From Nesterenkonia sp. (GTDB taxonomy: Bacteria > Actinomycetota > Actinomycetes > Actinomycetales > Micrococcaceae): 64,000 nt of DNA. The translations under genes and the position numbers were made by a program. Position 1 is the stretch's first letter; the number at the start of each line of letters is the position of its first letter. The notes under the pieces are model-generated. The model saw only the letters and a list, made by a program, of their open reading frames with translations. It did no database searches and was not told the origin of the DNA. Where the stretch lies: NCBI RefSeq assembly GCF_029265375.1, contig NZ_JAJUJJ010000005.1:56629-120628 (forward strand). The letters run 5' to 3'. This document shows positions 36,241 through 45,427 of the stretch, one piece after another.

Positions 36241-37808
36241 GTTCTGCAGCGCATCACGGAGATCCGCTGGCCTCCGCCCTGCGCGGGGTGCCGAAGGAGA
36301 CCGGCAATGGAGCGAACCGTCCTGCCGGTCCCTGCGCCATGGTGATGTTCGGAGTCACCGGCGATTTGGCGAGAAAGAAGCTGCTGCCGGCGCTCTACGA
36401 TTTGGCGAACCGCCAGCTTCTGCCGGAGGGCTTCTCCCTGGTGGGCTTCGGGCGCCGTCCCTGGAGCCATGAGGACTTCGCCGATGAGGTGCGCGACCAT
36501 ATCCAGGCCGGTGCGCGCACCGAATTCGACGAGAACACCTGGCAGCAGCTGGCCTCCGGGCTGCGCTTCGTCTCAGCGCAGGGGTTCGAGGACGATGCCG
36601 CCTACCGGCAGCTCGGGGAGATCCTCACCGAGCTGCGCACCCAGCGCGGCACCGGGGGCAACCACGCCTTCTACCTCTCAATTCCGCCCAACTCTTTCGA
36701 GATCGTCTGCCAGAAGCTCTCCGCCCATGGTCTGGCCCGCCGCTCAGAGTCTGCCCATGATTCCTGGTCCCGGGTGATCATTGAGAAGCCCTTCGGCCAC
36801 GATGAGGCCAGCGCGCACGAGCTCAATCAGGTGGTGGAGTCGGTCTTCGCCTCCCACGAGGTGTTCCGGATCGATCATTATCTGGGCAAGGAGACGGTGC
36901 AGAACCTGCTGGCGCTGCGGTTCGCCAACCGGCTGTTCGAGCCGCTGTGGAATAACCAGCACGTCGACCATGTCCAGATCACCATGGCCGAGGACATCGG
37001 CATCGGTGGGCGGGCCAGCTACTACGACGGCGTCGGAGCGGCCCGGGACGTGATCCAGAACCACCTGCTCCAGCTGCTGGCGCTGACTGCTATGGAGGAG
37101 CCGATCAACTTCGACGCCGATCATCTGCGGCGGGAGAAGGAGAAGGTTCTCGAAGCCGTGCTGGTTCCCGAGGACATCACCGCCGCCAGCGCACGCGGCC
37201 AGTACACCTCCGGGACCCAGAACGGCGAGAAGGTGGTTGGCTTCCTGGAGGAGGAGGGATTCGACCCGCACTCCACCACGGAGACATTCGCGGCCCTGAA
37301 GCTGGGGATCCACACTCGCCGCTGGGCGGGTGTGCCGTTCTACCTGCGCAGCGGCAAACGGCTGGGCAAGCGGGTGACTGAGATCGCCGTGATGTTCACC
37401 CGAGCCCCCAATCTGCTGTTCACTGAGGCCGATGAGGCTCAGTTCGGCCAGAATGCGCTGATCATCCGCATTCAGCCCAATGAGGGAGCTACACTGCGGT
37501 TGGCCTCCAAGGTTCCGGGCACCCAGATGGACATCCGCGATGTCGACATGGACTTCAGCTACGGCCGCTCCTTCGCAGAGGAGTCTCCGGAGGCCTATGA
37601 GCGGCTGATCCTCGATGTGCTTCTCGGCGAGCCGCCGCTGTTCCCGCGGCACCGCGAGGTGGAGCTCTCCTGGCAAATCCTGGATCCCTTCGTCAAGCAC
37701 TGGGAGGCCCTGGGGACCCAGCCGGACCCGTATGCGCCCGGTTCGTGGGGGCCGGAGGCTGCCCACGAGCTGCTGGAGCGGGACGGACGCAGCTGGCGGG
37801 TCCCCTAA
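36237..37808 (+). CDS. zwf: Glucose-6-phosphate dehydrogenase
   Basis: First enzyme of the oxidative pentose phosphate pathway, making NADPH. The 523-residue protein has the coenzyme motif FGVTGDLARKKLLPALYDL and the active-site signature RIDHYLGKE. In many Actinobacteria and cyanobacteria the enzyme relies on the effector protein OpcA encoded just downstream; no opcA follows here, only 116 bp before pgl. The gene looks intact. Confidence 0.97.
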   Translation: MSSAAHHGDPLASALRGVPKETGNGANRPAGPCAMVMFGVTGDLARKKLLPALYDLANRQLLPEGFSLVGFGRRPWSHEDFADEVRDHIQAGARTEFDENTWQQLASGLRFVSAQGFEDDAAYRQLGEILTELRTQRGTGGNHAFYLSIPPNSFEIVCQKLSAHGLARRSESAHDSWSRVIIEKPFGHDEASAHELNQVVESVFASHEVFRIDHYLGKETVQNLLALRFANRLFEPLWNNQHVDHVQITMAEDIGIGGRASYYDGVGAARDVIQNHLLQLLALTAMEEPINFDADHLRREKEKVLEAVLVPEDITAASARGQYTSGTQNGEKVVGFLEEEGFDPHSTTETFAALKLGIHTRRWAGVPFYLRSGKRLGKRVTEIAVMFTRAPNLLFTEADEAQFGQNALIIRIQPNEGATLRLASKVPGTQMDIRDVDMDFSYGRSFAEESPEAYERLILDVLLGEPPLFPRHREVELSWQILDPFVKHWEALGTQPDPYAPGSWGPEAAHELLERDGRSWRVP

Positions 37809-37851
37809 CCCGGCGCCCGCGCCGGAGACGGCGGGCACCCAGGAGGTGTCC

Positions 37852-37902
37852 ATGGGGTATGGAGCAGGCCGGGCTAGCGTGTGCCGGGCAGTCTGCGGAT
37901 AA
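37852..37902 (+). CDS. Possible 16-codon leader ORF between zwf and pgl
   Basis: A perfect AGGAGGTG (37841-37848) stands at ideal spacing before an ATG that opens only 16 codons (MGYGAGRASVCRAVCG) before TAA. The stop is 22 bp before the pgl start. It occupies the spot where opcA would lie, but the peptide shows no resemblance to OpcA. It may be a leader peptide or a leftover ribosome binding site. Confidence 0.3.
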   Translation: MGYGAGRASVCRAVCG

Positions 37903-37924
37903 GACGTCGACGAAAGGTGGGGCT

Positions 37925-38734
37925 ATGACGGGCCTTCAGATCAACTCTGCGGCAGCCCAGCCGCAGATCGAGGTGTTTGACAACGCCGATGCCGTGGCCG
38001 AAGGGATTGCGGTCAAGCTGCTGGGTGTCCTCCAGGAGACCGTGCGCGAAGAGGGCCTGGCCCATGTGTCGCTGACCGGCGGGGGTGCCGGGATCCGCAC
38101 GCTGAAGGCGGCTGCGGCTCTGGTGGCCGCCGACGGCGTTCCCACGCCCGACTGGACGCGGGTGCACTTCTGGTGGGGCGATGAGCGCCTGCTGCCCGAG
38201 GACGACCCCGAGCGCAATGAGACCCAGGCCCGCCAAGCGCTGCTGGACCTGCTGGTGGCCGAGCACGGCCTCCCGGAGGACAATATTCATCCGATGCCCT
38301 GCTCGGAGGAGGCCGCCCATCCGGAGGCTGGGGCCCAGATGTACGCCCAGCAGCTGGAGGCTCATTCGCCCGCCGGGGGCGTCGACGGACTGGCGATGCC
38401 ACGCTTCGCTGTGATGCTGCTGGGCGTAGGACCCGACGGCCATATCAACAGTCTGTTCCCGGGCAAGAAGTCTCTGCGCGTGACCGGACAGGCCACCACC
38501 GGTGAGTCTGATGCCCCGCCGCAGCTGGGCCCGCCGCTGCGGGTGACGCTGACTTTCAGCGCGGTGCACACCGCGCGGCGCGTGTGGACCGGGGTGACCG
38601 GGGCTGATAAGGCCCAGGCGGCCGCGGAGGCGCTCTCAGCGGACCCGGATGTGGATCGCGTGCCGGCCGCCAATGCCCGCGGTGCCCAGGAGACCATCTG
38701 GCACCTGGACAGGGACGCCGCAGCGGCTCTGTGA
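37925..38734 (+). CDS. pgl: 6-phosphogluconolactonase
   Basis: Hydrolyses 6-phosphogluconolactone, the Zwf product. 269 residues; VSLTGGGAGIRTLKAAA, VHFWWGDERLLPEDDPERN and LLGVGPDGHINSLFPG are diagnostic. ATG 37925 follows GAAAGGTGGGG. In relatives this gene directly follows opcA; here it follows zwf. It converges on secG. Confidence 0.95.
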   Translation: MTGLQINSAAAQPQIEVFDNADAVAEGIAVKLLGVLQETVREEGLAHVSLTGGGAGIRTLKAAAALVAADGVPTPDWTRVHFWWGDERLLPEDDPERNETQARQALLDLLVAEHGLPEDNIHPMPCSEEAAHPEAGAQMYAQQLEAHSPAGGVDGLAMPRFAVMLLGVGPDGHINSLFPGKKSLRVTGQATTGESDAPPQLGPPLRVTLTFSAVHTARRVWTGVTGADKAQAAAEALSADPDVDRVPAANARGAQETIWHLDRDAAAAL

Positions 38735-38764
38735 GCGGCAGCGCCTCTGTGAGCGCCTAGGGGT

Positions 38765-39016
38765 TTACCAGCCGGCGTTGACCTGAACCAGCAGCGCCAG
38801 GCCCACGATGATCAGGCCCCAGAGGATCCCCAGGGTGATGGTCAGCCGGGTCAGGTTCCGCTCGGCCACGCCGGAGGAGCCCAGGGAGCTGGTCACACCG
38901 CCGCCGAACATGTCTGACATGCCGCCGCCGCGGCCCTTGTGCAGCAGGATGAGCATGATCAGCAGCAGGCTGATCACCAGCAGCAGGACCTGGAGTCCGA
39001 TAGTCAGGGCAGTCAC
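38765..39016 (-). CDS. secG: Preprotein translocase subunit SecG
   Basis: Small accessory subunit of the SecYEG channel, 83 residues. Two membrane helices flank the cytoplasmic loop LLHKGRGGGMSDMFGGGVTSSLGSSGVAERNL, which is the family signature. Last gene of the gap-pgk-tpiA-secG set, 96 bp after tpiA. Confidence 0.95.
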   Translation of the reverse strand: MTALTIGLQVLLLVISLLLIMLILLHKGRGGGMSDMFGGGVTSSLGSSGVAERNLTRLTITLGILWGLIIVGLALLVQVNAGW

Positions 39017-39112
39017 TGCGACCTTTCTGTCTTCAGGAGCACGGAACGAAGCGGCTTACAGGATACAGGCTCCCCGCCGTGCGGGGCATTTCCCGTCTGC
39101 GGGTCCCAAGCC

Positions 39113-39925
39113 TCAGGCGGTGATGTGCTTCTCGAACTGGGCGATCTTGGCGAACTCTTCGGCATCCAGTGAGGCTCCACCCACCAGGGCGCCGTCGACG
39201 TCGGCTCCCTGCAGGATCTGGGCGACATTGCCGGACTTCACCGAGCCGCCGTAGAGGATGCGCACCGAATCGGCGAAGTCCTGGCCGTGCAGCTCGGCGA
39301 GTTTGGCGCGGATGGCCGCACTCATCTCCTGGGCGTCCTCGGCACCGGCGACCTTCCCGGTCCCGATCGCCCAGACCGGTTCATAGGCGATGACCAGTTC
39401 CGCCAGCTGCTCGGCGGTGAATCCCTCGACGGCGGCCTGCACCTGCGCCAGGGTGTGGCTGATGTGATCGCCCGCCTCGCGGACCTCCAGCCCCTCCCCC
39501 ACGCAGAGCACCGGGGCCAGACCATGGCGCAGCGCAGCCTCCAGCTTGGAGCGCACCATCGCGTCGTCCTCGCGGTGGATCTCGCGGCGCTCCGAGTGGC
39601 CCACCAGTACCTGGGTGCAGCCGAGTTTGGCGAGGAAGGCGCCGGAGATATCACCGGTGTAGGCGCCGGAGTCCTGCGGCGAGAGGTCCTGGGCGCCGTA
39701 GTCGAGTGAGAGCTTGTCCCCGGCCACCAGAGTCTGGACCCCCCGCAGGTCGGTGAACGGCGGGAAGACGGAGACCTGTACGCGCTGGTAGTCGTGGCCG
39801 GCGTCGTCCAGGGTCCAGGCGAGTTTCTGGACCAGGGCGATGGCCTGCATATGGTCCATGTTCATCTTCCAGTTCCCGGCGATCAGGGGCCGGCGCACGA
39901 ACTGTCCGTCCTTCTGTGCAGTCAT
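39113..39925 (-). CDS. tpiA: Triose-phosphate isomerase
   Basis: Glycolytic TIM-barrel enzyme, 270 residues. Substrate lysine is in AGNWKMN, the electrophilic histidine in VGHSERRE, the catalytic glutamate in [11 protein letters not shown], and the phosphate loop in [17 protein letters not shown] precedes the ATG. It lies 35 bp after pgk. Confidence 0.97.
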   Translation of the reverse strand: MTAQKDGQFVRRPLIAGNWKMNMDHMQAIALVQKLAWTLDDAGHDYQRVQVSVFPPFTDLRGVQTLVAGDKLSLDYGAQDLSPQDSGAYTGDISGAFLAKLGCTQVLVGHSERREIHREDDAMVRSKLEAALRHGLAPVLCVGEGLEVREAGDHISHTLAQVQAAVEGFTAEQLAELVIAYEPVWAIGTGKVAGAEDAQEMSAAIRAKLAELHGQDFADSVRILYGGSVKSGNVAQILQGADVDGALVGGASLDAEEFAKIAQFEKHITA

Positions 39926-39960
39926 CGCGTCCTTACTCTCGGTAGTGGCAGGTGGTGGGC

Positions 39961-41199
39961 TCAGGCGTTGAGCGCTTCCAGGCCGGGGAGGCTCTTGCCC
40001 TCCAGGTACTCCAGGCTCGCGCCTCCTCCGGTGGAGATGTGGCCGAAGGCTCTTTCGTCGAAGCCCAGGGTTCGCACTGCGGCCGCGGAGTCGCCTCCGC
40101 CGACCACGGTGAAGCCCGGGGAGTCCGCCAATGCTTGGGCCACCGACGCGGTGCCGGAGGCGAAGGCTTCCATCTCGAAGACTCCCATGGGGCCGTTCCA
40201 GAACACGGTGTTGGAGCCGCTGATCTCCGCGGCGAAGGCCTCTCCGGTCTGCGGGCCGATGTCCAGGCCCAGCGCCTGGTCCCCGTACGCGCCGGATTCC
40301 AGCTGATCGATGCCCAGCACCTCATACTCGGCATCGGCGGCGAAGTGGGAGGCCATGACGATATCGGTGGGCAGCACCAGCCGGCAGCCCTGCTGCTCTG
40401 CGGTGCGGATGAACCCGGTCACGGTCTCCAGCTTGTCCTCTTCCACCAGCGACTTCCCGATCCCGTATCCCATCGCCTTGGCGAAGGTGAAGACCATGCC
40501 GCCGCCGATCAGCAGGGCATCAGCCTTGGGGATCAGGTTCTCGATCACTGCGAGCTTGTCGGAGACCTTGGAGCCTCCCAGCACCACGGTGTAGGGCCGC
40601 TGCGGGGATTCGGTGAGCCGCTTGAGCACCTGCAGCTCGTCGGCCACCAGGTCCCCCTGGTAGGCCGGAAGCCGCGAGGCGATGTCATAGACCGAGGCGT
40701 GCCGGCGGTGGACCGCACCGAAGGCGTCATTGACGTAGGCGCCCTTCGGGCCGACCAGCTCAGCAAGCTCCGCGGCCAGCTGACTACGCTCGGCCTCATC
40801 CTTGGAAGTCTCGCGGGGGTCGAAGCGGACGTTCTCCAGCAGCAGGATCTCCCCGTCTGAGAGCTCAGAAGCTGCTGTGCGGGCGCTGGGCCCCACCAGG
40901 TCCTCGGCGCGCCGGATGGTCACCTGGGTCAGCTCAGCCATCCGGGCGGCCACCGGTGCTAGGGAGTACTGCGGATCCGGGGTGCCCTTCGGGCGGCCCA
41001 GATGCGCGGTGACCACCACCCGCGCGCCGGCGGCGGCGAGCTTCTCCAGCACCGGCAGGGATGCTCGGATGCGTCCGTCATCGGTGACCGACCGGCCTGA
41101 GGCGCCCTCGGAGAGGGGGACGTTGAGGTCGGAGCGGACCAGTACGGTCCGGCCGGAGACGCCGTCGGAGAGCAGGGTGTTGAGCGTAGCTGCGGTCAT
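39961..41199 (-). CDS. pgk: Phosphoglycerate kinase
   Basis: Makes ATP from 1,3-bisphosphoglycerate. 412 residues; [11 protein letters not shown] and TAHLGRPKG bind the sugar substrate, [10 protein letters not shown] and [11 protein letters not shown] the nucleotide. Lies 74 bp downstream of gap; the spacer is GC-rich and no ribosome binding site is obvious. Confidence 0.97.
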   Translation of the reverse strand: MTAATLNTLLSDGVSGRTVLVRSDLNVPLSEGASGRSVTDDGRIRASLPVLEKLAAAGARVVVTAHLGRPKGTPDPQYSLAPVAARMAELTQVTIRRAEDLVGPSARTAASELSDGEILLLENVRFDPRETSKDEAERSQLAAELAELVGPKGAYVNDAFGAVHRRHASVYDIASRLPAYQGDLVADELQVLKRLTESPQRPYTVVLGGSKVSDKLAVIENLIPKADALLIGGGMVFTFAKAMGYGIGKSLVEEDKLETVTGFIRTAEQQGCRLVLPTDIVMASHFAADAEYEVLGIDQLESGAYGDQALGLDIGPQTGEAFAAEISGSNTVFWNGPMGVFEMEAFASGTASVAQALADSPGFTVVGGGDSAAAVRTLGFDERAFGHISTGGGASLEYLEGKSLPGLEALNA

Positions 41200-41273
41200 G
41201 GTGCCAGGTTATCAATCGGCGGCCGGCGGCGCCGGCGGAGACTCCGGCTCCGGGGGCCTCAGCGGGGCGGCGC

Positions 41274-42281
41274 TCACAGGGTGCGGCCGATGTAGTCGAC
41301 CATCTCCACCAGACGCGAGGAGTAGCCGTACTCATTGTCATACCAGGCGAAGACCTTCACCGTATTGCCGATCACCTTGGTCAGCGGTGCGTCGAAGATG
41401 GAGGCGTGCTTGTCCCCGGCGATGTCGCTGGAGACGATAGGGTCCTCGTTGTAGGAGAGCACTCCGGCCAGGCTGCCCTCGGACGCGCGCCGGAATGCGG
41501 CGTTGACGTCTTCGACGGTGACGCCTTCGGCGGCGACTGTGACGGTCAGGTCCGTTCCGGAACCGGTGATGGTGGGCACCCGGACTGCGAAGCCGTCCAG
41601 CCGGCCGTCGACCTCGGGGATCACGGCACCGATGGCGGCCGCGGCGCCGGTGGAGGTGGGCACCATATTCACCCCTGCAGCACGGGCGCGGCGGGCGTCC
41701 TTGTGCGGGGCGTCGTGCAGCCGCTGGTCTCCGGTGTAGGCGTGGATGGTGGTCATCAGGCCTTCGACGATCCCGAACTCCTCGTGCAGCACCTTCACCA
41801 GCGGCGCCAGGCAGTTGGTGGTGCAGGAGGCGTTGGAGATCACGGTGTGCTTCTCGGCGTCGTAGGTCTCCTCATTGATGCCCAGCACAAAGGTGGCGTC
41901 GGCGCCCTTGGCCGGGGCGGAGACCACCACCTTCTTCGCGCCGGCGGACAGGTGCTTGCCGGCGGAGGCCTTATCGGTGAAGAACCCGGTGGCCTCAATG
42001 ACGATGTCGACTCCGAGCTCGCCCCACGGCAGCTTCTCCGGGTCCTTCTCAGACAGCAGCCGGATCCGCCGGTCGCCGGCGATCAGGTGATCCCCCTCGA
42101 GGCGCACCTCGGCAGGGTAGCGTCCCATGACGGAGTCGTATTTGGTCAGATTCACCAGGGCGGACGGATCGGTCAGGTCATTGATCGCCACCAGTTCCAA
42201 GTCCTGGCCCTGGTCTTCGAGCACGCGCAGGACGTTGCGTCCGATTCGTCCGAATCCGTTGATTGCGATCTTGGTCGCCAT
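41274..42281 (-). CDS. gap: Glyceraldehyde-3-phosphate dehydrogenase
   Basis: NAD-dependent glycolytic enzyme, 335 residues. INGFGRIGRNVLR opens the Rossmann fold, and the active-site cysteine is in SNASCTTNCLAPL. GGAAGG precedes the ATG at suitable spacing. First gene of the gap-pgk-tpiA-secG set; it is preceded by a 224-bp region with several inverted repeats. Confidence 0.97.
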   Translation of the reverse strand: MATKIAINGFGRIGRNVLRVLEDQGQDLELVAINDLTDPSALVNLTKYDSVMGRYPAEVRLEGDHLIAGDRRIRLLSEKDPEKLPWGELGVDIVIEATGFFTDKASAGKHLSAGAKKVVVSAPAKGADATFVLGINEETYDAEKHTVISNASCTTNCLAPLVKVLHEEFGIVEGLMTTIHAYTGDQRLHDAPHKDARRARAAGVNMVPTSTGAAAAIGAVIPEVDGRLDGFAVRVPTITGSGTDLTVTVAAEGVTVEDVNAAFRRASEGSLAGVLSYNEDPIVSSDIAGDKHASIFDAPLTKVIGNTVKVFAWYDNEYGYSSRLVEMVDYIGRTL

Positions 42282-42461
42282 GTTGTGGGGTCTTCCTTCC
42301 GTGTCCGGTGGGGCTGAATGTGCCCAGAATGCGAGTTGGGGACCGGCAGGCTGAAGATGCTTCAGCGCCGCCGACCCCCAACAACGTCGTTGTTCTCAGG
42401 TTGATCTGCAGAACGTGTTCAGTTTTCGTAAGCTATTCTCTCACAGCTGTCCCGCTCGGTG
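42282..42461 (-). promoter_or_regulatory. gap upstream leader with inverted repeats
   Basis: Three symmetric elements lie upstream of gap: GCTGAAG/CTTCAGC with a 3-nt loop (42350-42366), ACAACG-T-CGTTGT (42381-42393) and GAAC-GT-GTTC (42411-42420). Dyads of this kind can be operators or leader hairpins. A -10 is not certain; TAGCTT near 42430 is the best candidate. No known regulator motif is recognised. Confidence 0.4.
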
Positions 42462-42497
42462 TGACGCGGGACATCCTCCGCACCGCGGTGCGCGTCA
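42462..42497 (-). terminator. Hairpin downstream of sodA
   Basis: Arms TGACGCG (42462-42468) and CGCGTCA (42491-42497) enclose a second palindrome, CGCACCGCGGTGCG (42479-42492). It begins 8 bp after the sodA stop. No U-run is present. Confidence 0.45.
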
Positions 42498-42505
42498 GCG
42501 GCAGC

Positions 42506-43129
42506 TCACGGAGTGATCAGCGCCTTGGCGCCGCTGCGGGCGGCGGCGAAGCGGGCTGCGACGTCCTCCCAGTTGACGATGTTCCAGAAGGCCTTCACGT
42601 AGTCGGGCTTGACGTTCTGGTAGTCCAGGTAGAAGGCGTGCTCCCACATGTCCAGCATCAGCAGCGGCGTGGTGGCCACCGGAATGCCGTTCTGCTGGTC
42701 GTAGAACTGCTCGATCACCAGGTTTCCGCCGATGGGCTCGTAGGCTAGGATGGCCCAGCCGGAGCCCTGGATGGTCAGGGCGGCCTGGGTGAACTGCTCC
42801 TGGAACTTCTCGAAGGAGCCGAAGTACTCGTCGATGGCGGCTGCCAGCTCGCCCTCGGGGCGCTCCTGGCCGTTGGGGGTCAGGTTCTTCCAGAAGATGG
42901 AGTGGTTGGTGTGTCCGCCCAGGTTGAACTGCAGGTCCTTGAGCAGCTTCGGGGTCGTGGCGTAGTCGCCCTTCTCCCTGGCCTCGGCCAGCTTCTCCAG
43001 AGCAGTGTTGGCGCCGCCCACATAGGTGTTGTGGTGCTTGGAGTGGTGCAGCTCCATGATGCGGCCGGAGATGTGCGGCTCCAGGGCGCCATAGTCGTAG
43101 TCAAGCTCAGGAAGGGTGTACTCAGCCAT
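42506..43129 (-). CDS. sodA: Superoxide dismutase [Mn/Fe]
   Basis: Converts superoxide to peroxide and oxygen. 207 residues; metal ligands lie in MELHHSKHH (first His), [12 protein letters not shown] (second) and [14 protein letters not shown] (Asp and His). The DQQNG segment suggests manganese, but Mn/Fe preference is not certain from sequence. ATG 43129 follows a near-perfect AAGGAGG. A good promoter lies at 43179-43208. Confidence 0.95.
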   Translation of the reverse strand: MAEYTLPELDYDYGALEPHISGRIMELHHSKHHNTYVGGANTALEKLAEAREKGDYATTPKLLKDLQFNLGGHTNHSIFWKNLTPNGQERPEGELAAAIDEYFGSFEKFQEQFTQAALTIQGSGWAILAYEPIGGNLVIEQFYDQQNGIPVATTPLLMLDMWEHAFYLDYQNVKPDYVKAFWNIVNWEDVAARFAAARSGAKALITP

Positions 43130-43178
43130 GCGTTCCTCCTTATGACGGTTGGTCGAGGTCACAGCCTCGCTGGTCACA

Positions 43179-43208
43179 ATCCTATGCACCGCCGCCGCTC
43201 CTCTGTAA
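43179..43208 (-). promoter_or_regulatory. sodA promoter
   Basis: TTACAG (43203-43208) and TAGGAT (43179-43184) on the minus strand are separated by 18 bp, giving a leader of about 43 nt that carries AAGGAGG. Confidence 0.6.
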
Positions 43209-43260
43209 GGGGGTTGAGCAGTGTGACGCGGCGATTTCACCCAGGGATGAAGACCAGGCG

Positions 43261-44241
43261 TCAGTCTCCCAGCATGTCGTCGGTGACATTGGCTTCAGTG
43301 CCGCGGATGCCCTGCTCCTCCGCCCGTTTGTCCGCCATCGCCAGCAGGCGGCGGATCCGCCCGGCGATGGCGTCCTTGGTCATCGGCGGTTCGGCCAGCC
43401 GGCCCAGCTCGTCCAGCGAGGCCTGCTTATGCTGCAGCCGCAGCCGACCGGCGTATTCGAGGTGTTCGGGCACATCGGAGCCGAGGATCTGCAGGGCTCG
43501 TTCCACGCGGGCGCCGGCGGCCACGGCGGCCTGGGCGGAGCGGCGAAGATTGGCGTCGTCGAAATTGGCCAGCCGGTTGGCCGATGCTCGGTGCTCCCTG
43601 CGCTGGCGCCGCTCCTCCCAGACTTTGAGGGTCTGGTGGGCGCCCATCCGGGTGAGCAGCTGGGCGATGGAATCGGCATCGCGGATCACCACCCGGTCAG
43701 CGTTGCGCACCTCGCGAGCCTTGGCGACCAGGCCGAGGCGCCGGGCGGATCCCACCAGGGCGAGGGCGGCCTCCGGGCCGGGGCAGGTCACCTCCAGGGA
43801 GCAGGAGCGGCCGGGCTCGGTGAGCGAGCCGTGCGCCAGGAACGCGCCCCGCCAGGCGGCGACCGCGTCGTCGATGGAACCGTTGACGATGACGGCGGGA
43901 AGTCCCCGCACCGGGCGGCCGCGCGCATCAAGCAGTCCGGTCTGCCGAGCCAGGGCGTCTCCCTCGCGCACTACACGCACCACATAGCGGGAGCCGCGCT
44001 TGAGCCCGTTGCCGGAGACCACGATGACCTCGCACTGGTGGCCGTAGATCTCCCCCAGGGCGGCACGCAGCCGTCGCGCTGTGGCCGCGTGGTCCAGCTC
44101 GGCCTCGATCACGATGCGCCGGGAGATGACGTGCAGTCCGCCGGCGAAGCGCAGCATGGCGGAGACTTCTGCCTTCCGCTCCGAGGTCGTGGTGACCTCC
44201 ACGGTGGAGAGTTCGTCCTTGACCGATTCGGTCAGCGCCAT
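43261..44241 (-). CDS. whiA: WhiA family DNA-binding protein
   Basis: Regulator with a degenerate LAGLIDADG homing-endonuclease-like N-terminal domain and a C-terminal helix-turn-helix, 326 residues. In Streptomyces it works with WhiB to trigger sporulation division; in non-sporulating Actinobacteria it affects division and growth by means still unclear. [16 protein letters not shown] at the start and [18 protein letters not shown] at the end are typical. It follows yvcK, rapZ and uvrC in the usual order, but 119 bp separate it from yvcK. Confidence 0.95.
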   Translation of the reverse strand: MALTESVKDELSTVEVTTTSERKAEVSAMLRFAGGLHVISRRIVIEAELDHAATARRLRAALGEIYGHQCEVIVVSGNGLKRGSRYVVRVVREGDALARQTGLLDARGRPVRGLPAVIVNGSIDDAVAAWRGAFLAHGSLTEPGRSCSLEVTCPGPEAALALVGSARRLGLVAKAREVRNADRVVIRDADSIAQLLTRMGAHQTLKVWEERRQRREHRASANRLANFDDANLRRSAQAAVAAGARVERALQILGSDVPEHLEYAGRLRLQHKQASLDELGRLAEPPMTKDAIAGRIRRLLAMADKRAEEQGIRGTEANVTDDMLGD

Positions 44242-44360
44242 AGGTATCGAGTCCTCGCAAGTGTTTCGTCATCGTCGGGGCCGGTTGAGCGACGGCCATA
44301 GTACTGGAGTTTCTTGGACGTCAGGGAAAGCCCCCGTCCGCAGCGCCGACGGGCGCCCGC

Positions 44361-45410
44361 TCAGCCATGGAAGACCTCGTTGAATGCGATGGCCAGCCGC
44401 AGCGGATCATGCACTGCGGGAGTGTCCTGCCGCCGCACCCGGGCATAGGTGATCTCTGCCCCCAGCCGCTGGGCGGCATCGGCGAATGCGCTGCGGTCCT
44501 CGTCCCGGACGCTGCCCGGGTCGGCGATCACGGCGTCGATGTGCATTTTCGGCGCGTAGTGTGCGATGACGTTCAGGTGGTCGGCCGGGCTCATGCCGCG
44601 GGTCTCGGCGAGATCCGAGGTGAGGTTCATCACCACGCAGCGTTTGGCCTCGGTCTCATAGAGGGCGGTGCGCATGTCATCCAGCAGCAGGTGGGGCAGC
44701 ACGGAGGTGTACCAGGAGCCGGGTCCGAAGACGATCCAGTCGGAGAGCTCAATGGCGGTGACCGCCTCCTGGCACGCCTCGGCGTCGGCGGGATGGATCT
44801 GGACATCGGTCAGGCGCCCCAGCGTGCCGGCACGGGCGAGCTCCGCCTGGGATGAGATGCGCACCGGCTGCTCGCCGGGGTCATCAGGCTGAACCAGGCC
44901 GGACATGGTCAGCGGGGTTCGCGACATCGGCAGCACCTGGCCCCGGGCTCCCAGCAGCGCACCGGCCCAGCGCAGGCCGTCCACCGGGTCGCCGAGCAGC
45001 TCCCAGAGCGCCACGATCAGCAGGTTTCCCATGGCGTGGTTGTCCAGGCTGCCGCAGACCCCCTCCTTGGAGCTGAACCGGTGCTGCATCACATCGGCCC
45101 AGGTTCTGCCCCAGTCGGTGTCATCGCACAGGGCTGTCAGCGCCATGCGCAGATCCCCGGGAGGCAGCACGTCCATGTCGCGGCGCAGCCGTCCGGAGGA
45201 GCCGCCGTCGTCGGCGACCGTGCAGATGGCGGTGAGGTGTTCGGCGGCGATGACGCGCAGCGCCGAGAGCGTGGCCTTCAGCCCGTGGCCGCCGCCGAGG
45301 GCGGAGACCCGGAACGAGGATCCGGAGTGCGGGACCCGCAGGTTCTGGGCGGTGGTGGTGACCATGGGAATCGGTCCGGTGGGCCGCTGCGCTGGGACAG
45401 AGGGAGACAT
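44361..45410 (-). CDS. yvcK: YvcK/CofD-like protein (gluconeogenesis factor family)
   Basis: Protein of the CofD-like fold that binds UDP-sugars in Bacillus and is needed there for growth on gluconeogenic carbon and for cell shape. 349 residues; ALGGGHGLKATLSALR, TVADDGGSSGRLR and VFGPGSWYTSVLPHLL are diagnostic. I start at ATG 45410, 17 bp after the rapZ stop, with AGGA upstream; ATG 45365 is an alternative since the first 15 residues look poorly conserved. Confidence 0.92.
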   Translation of the reverse strand: MSPSVPAQRPTGPIPMVTTTAQNLRVPHSGSSFRVSALGGGHGLKATLSALRVIAAEHLTAICTVADDGGSSGRLRRDMDVLPPGDLRMALTALCDDTDWGRTWADVMQHRFSSKEGVCGSLDNHAMGNLLIVALWELLGDPVDGLRWAGALLGARGQVLPMSRTPLTMSGLVQPDDPGEQPVRISSQAELARAGTLGRLTDVQIHPADAEACQEAVTAIELSDWIVFGPGSWYTSVLPHLLLDDMRTALYETEAKRCVVMNLTSDLAETRGMSPADHLNVIAHYAPKMHIDAVIADPGSVRDEDRSAFADAAQRLGAEITYARVRRQDTPAVHDPLRLAIAFNEVFHG

Positions 45411-45427
45411 GACGGCGGTCCTGTCGG

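Noticed and set aside
37809..37924. Remnant of a degraded opcA
   Set aside because: The 116-bp spacer translated in all frames shows nothing like OpcA; a clean absence fits better than a decaying pseudogene.
42405..42425. A second LexA-type site (GAAC-GT-GTTC) upstream of gap
   Set aside because: The half-sites are 2 bp apart where LexA needs 4, and the flanking T and A are absent.
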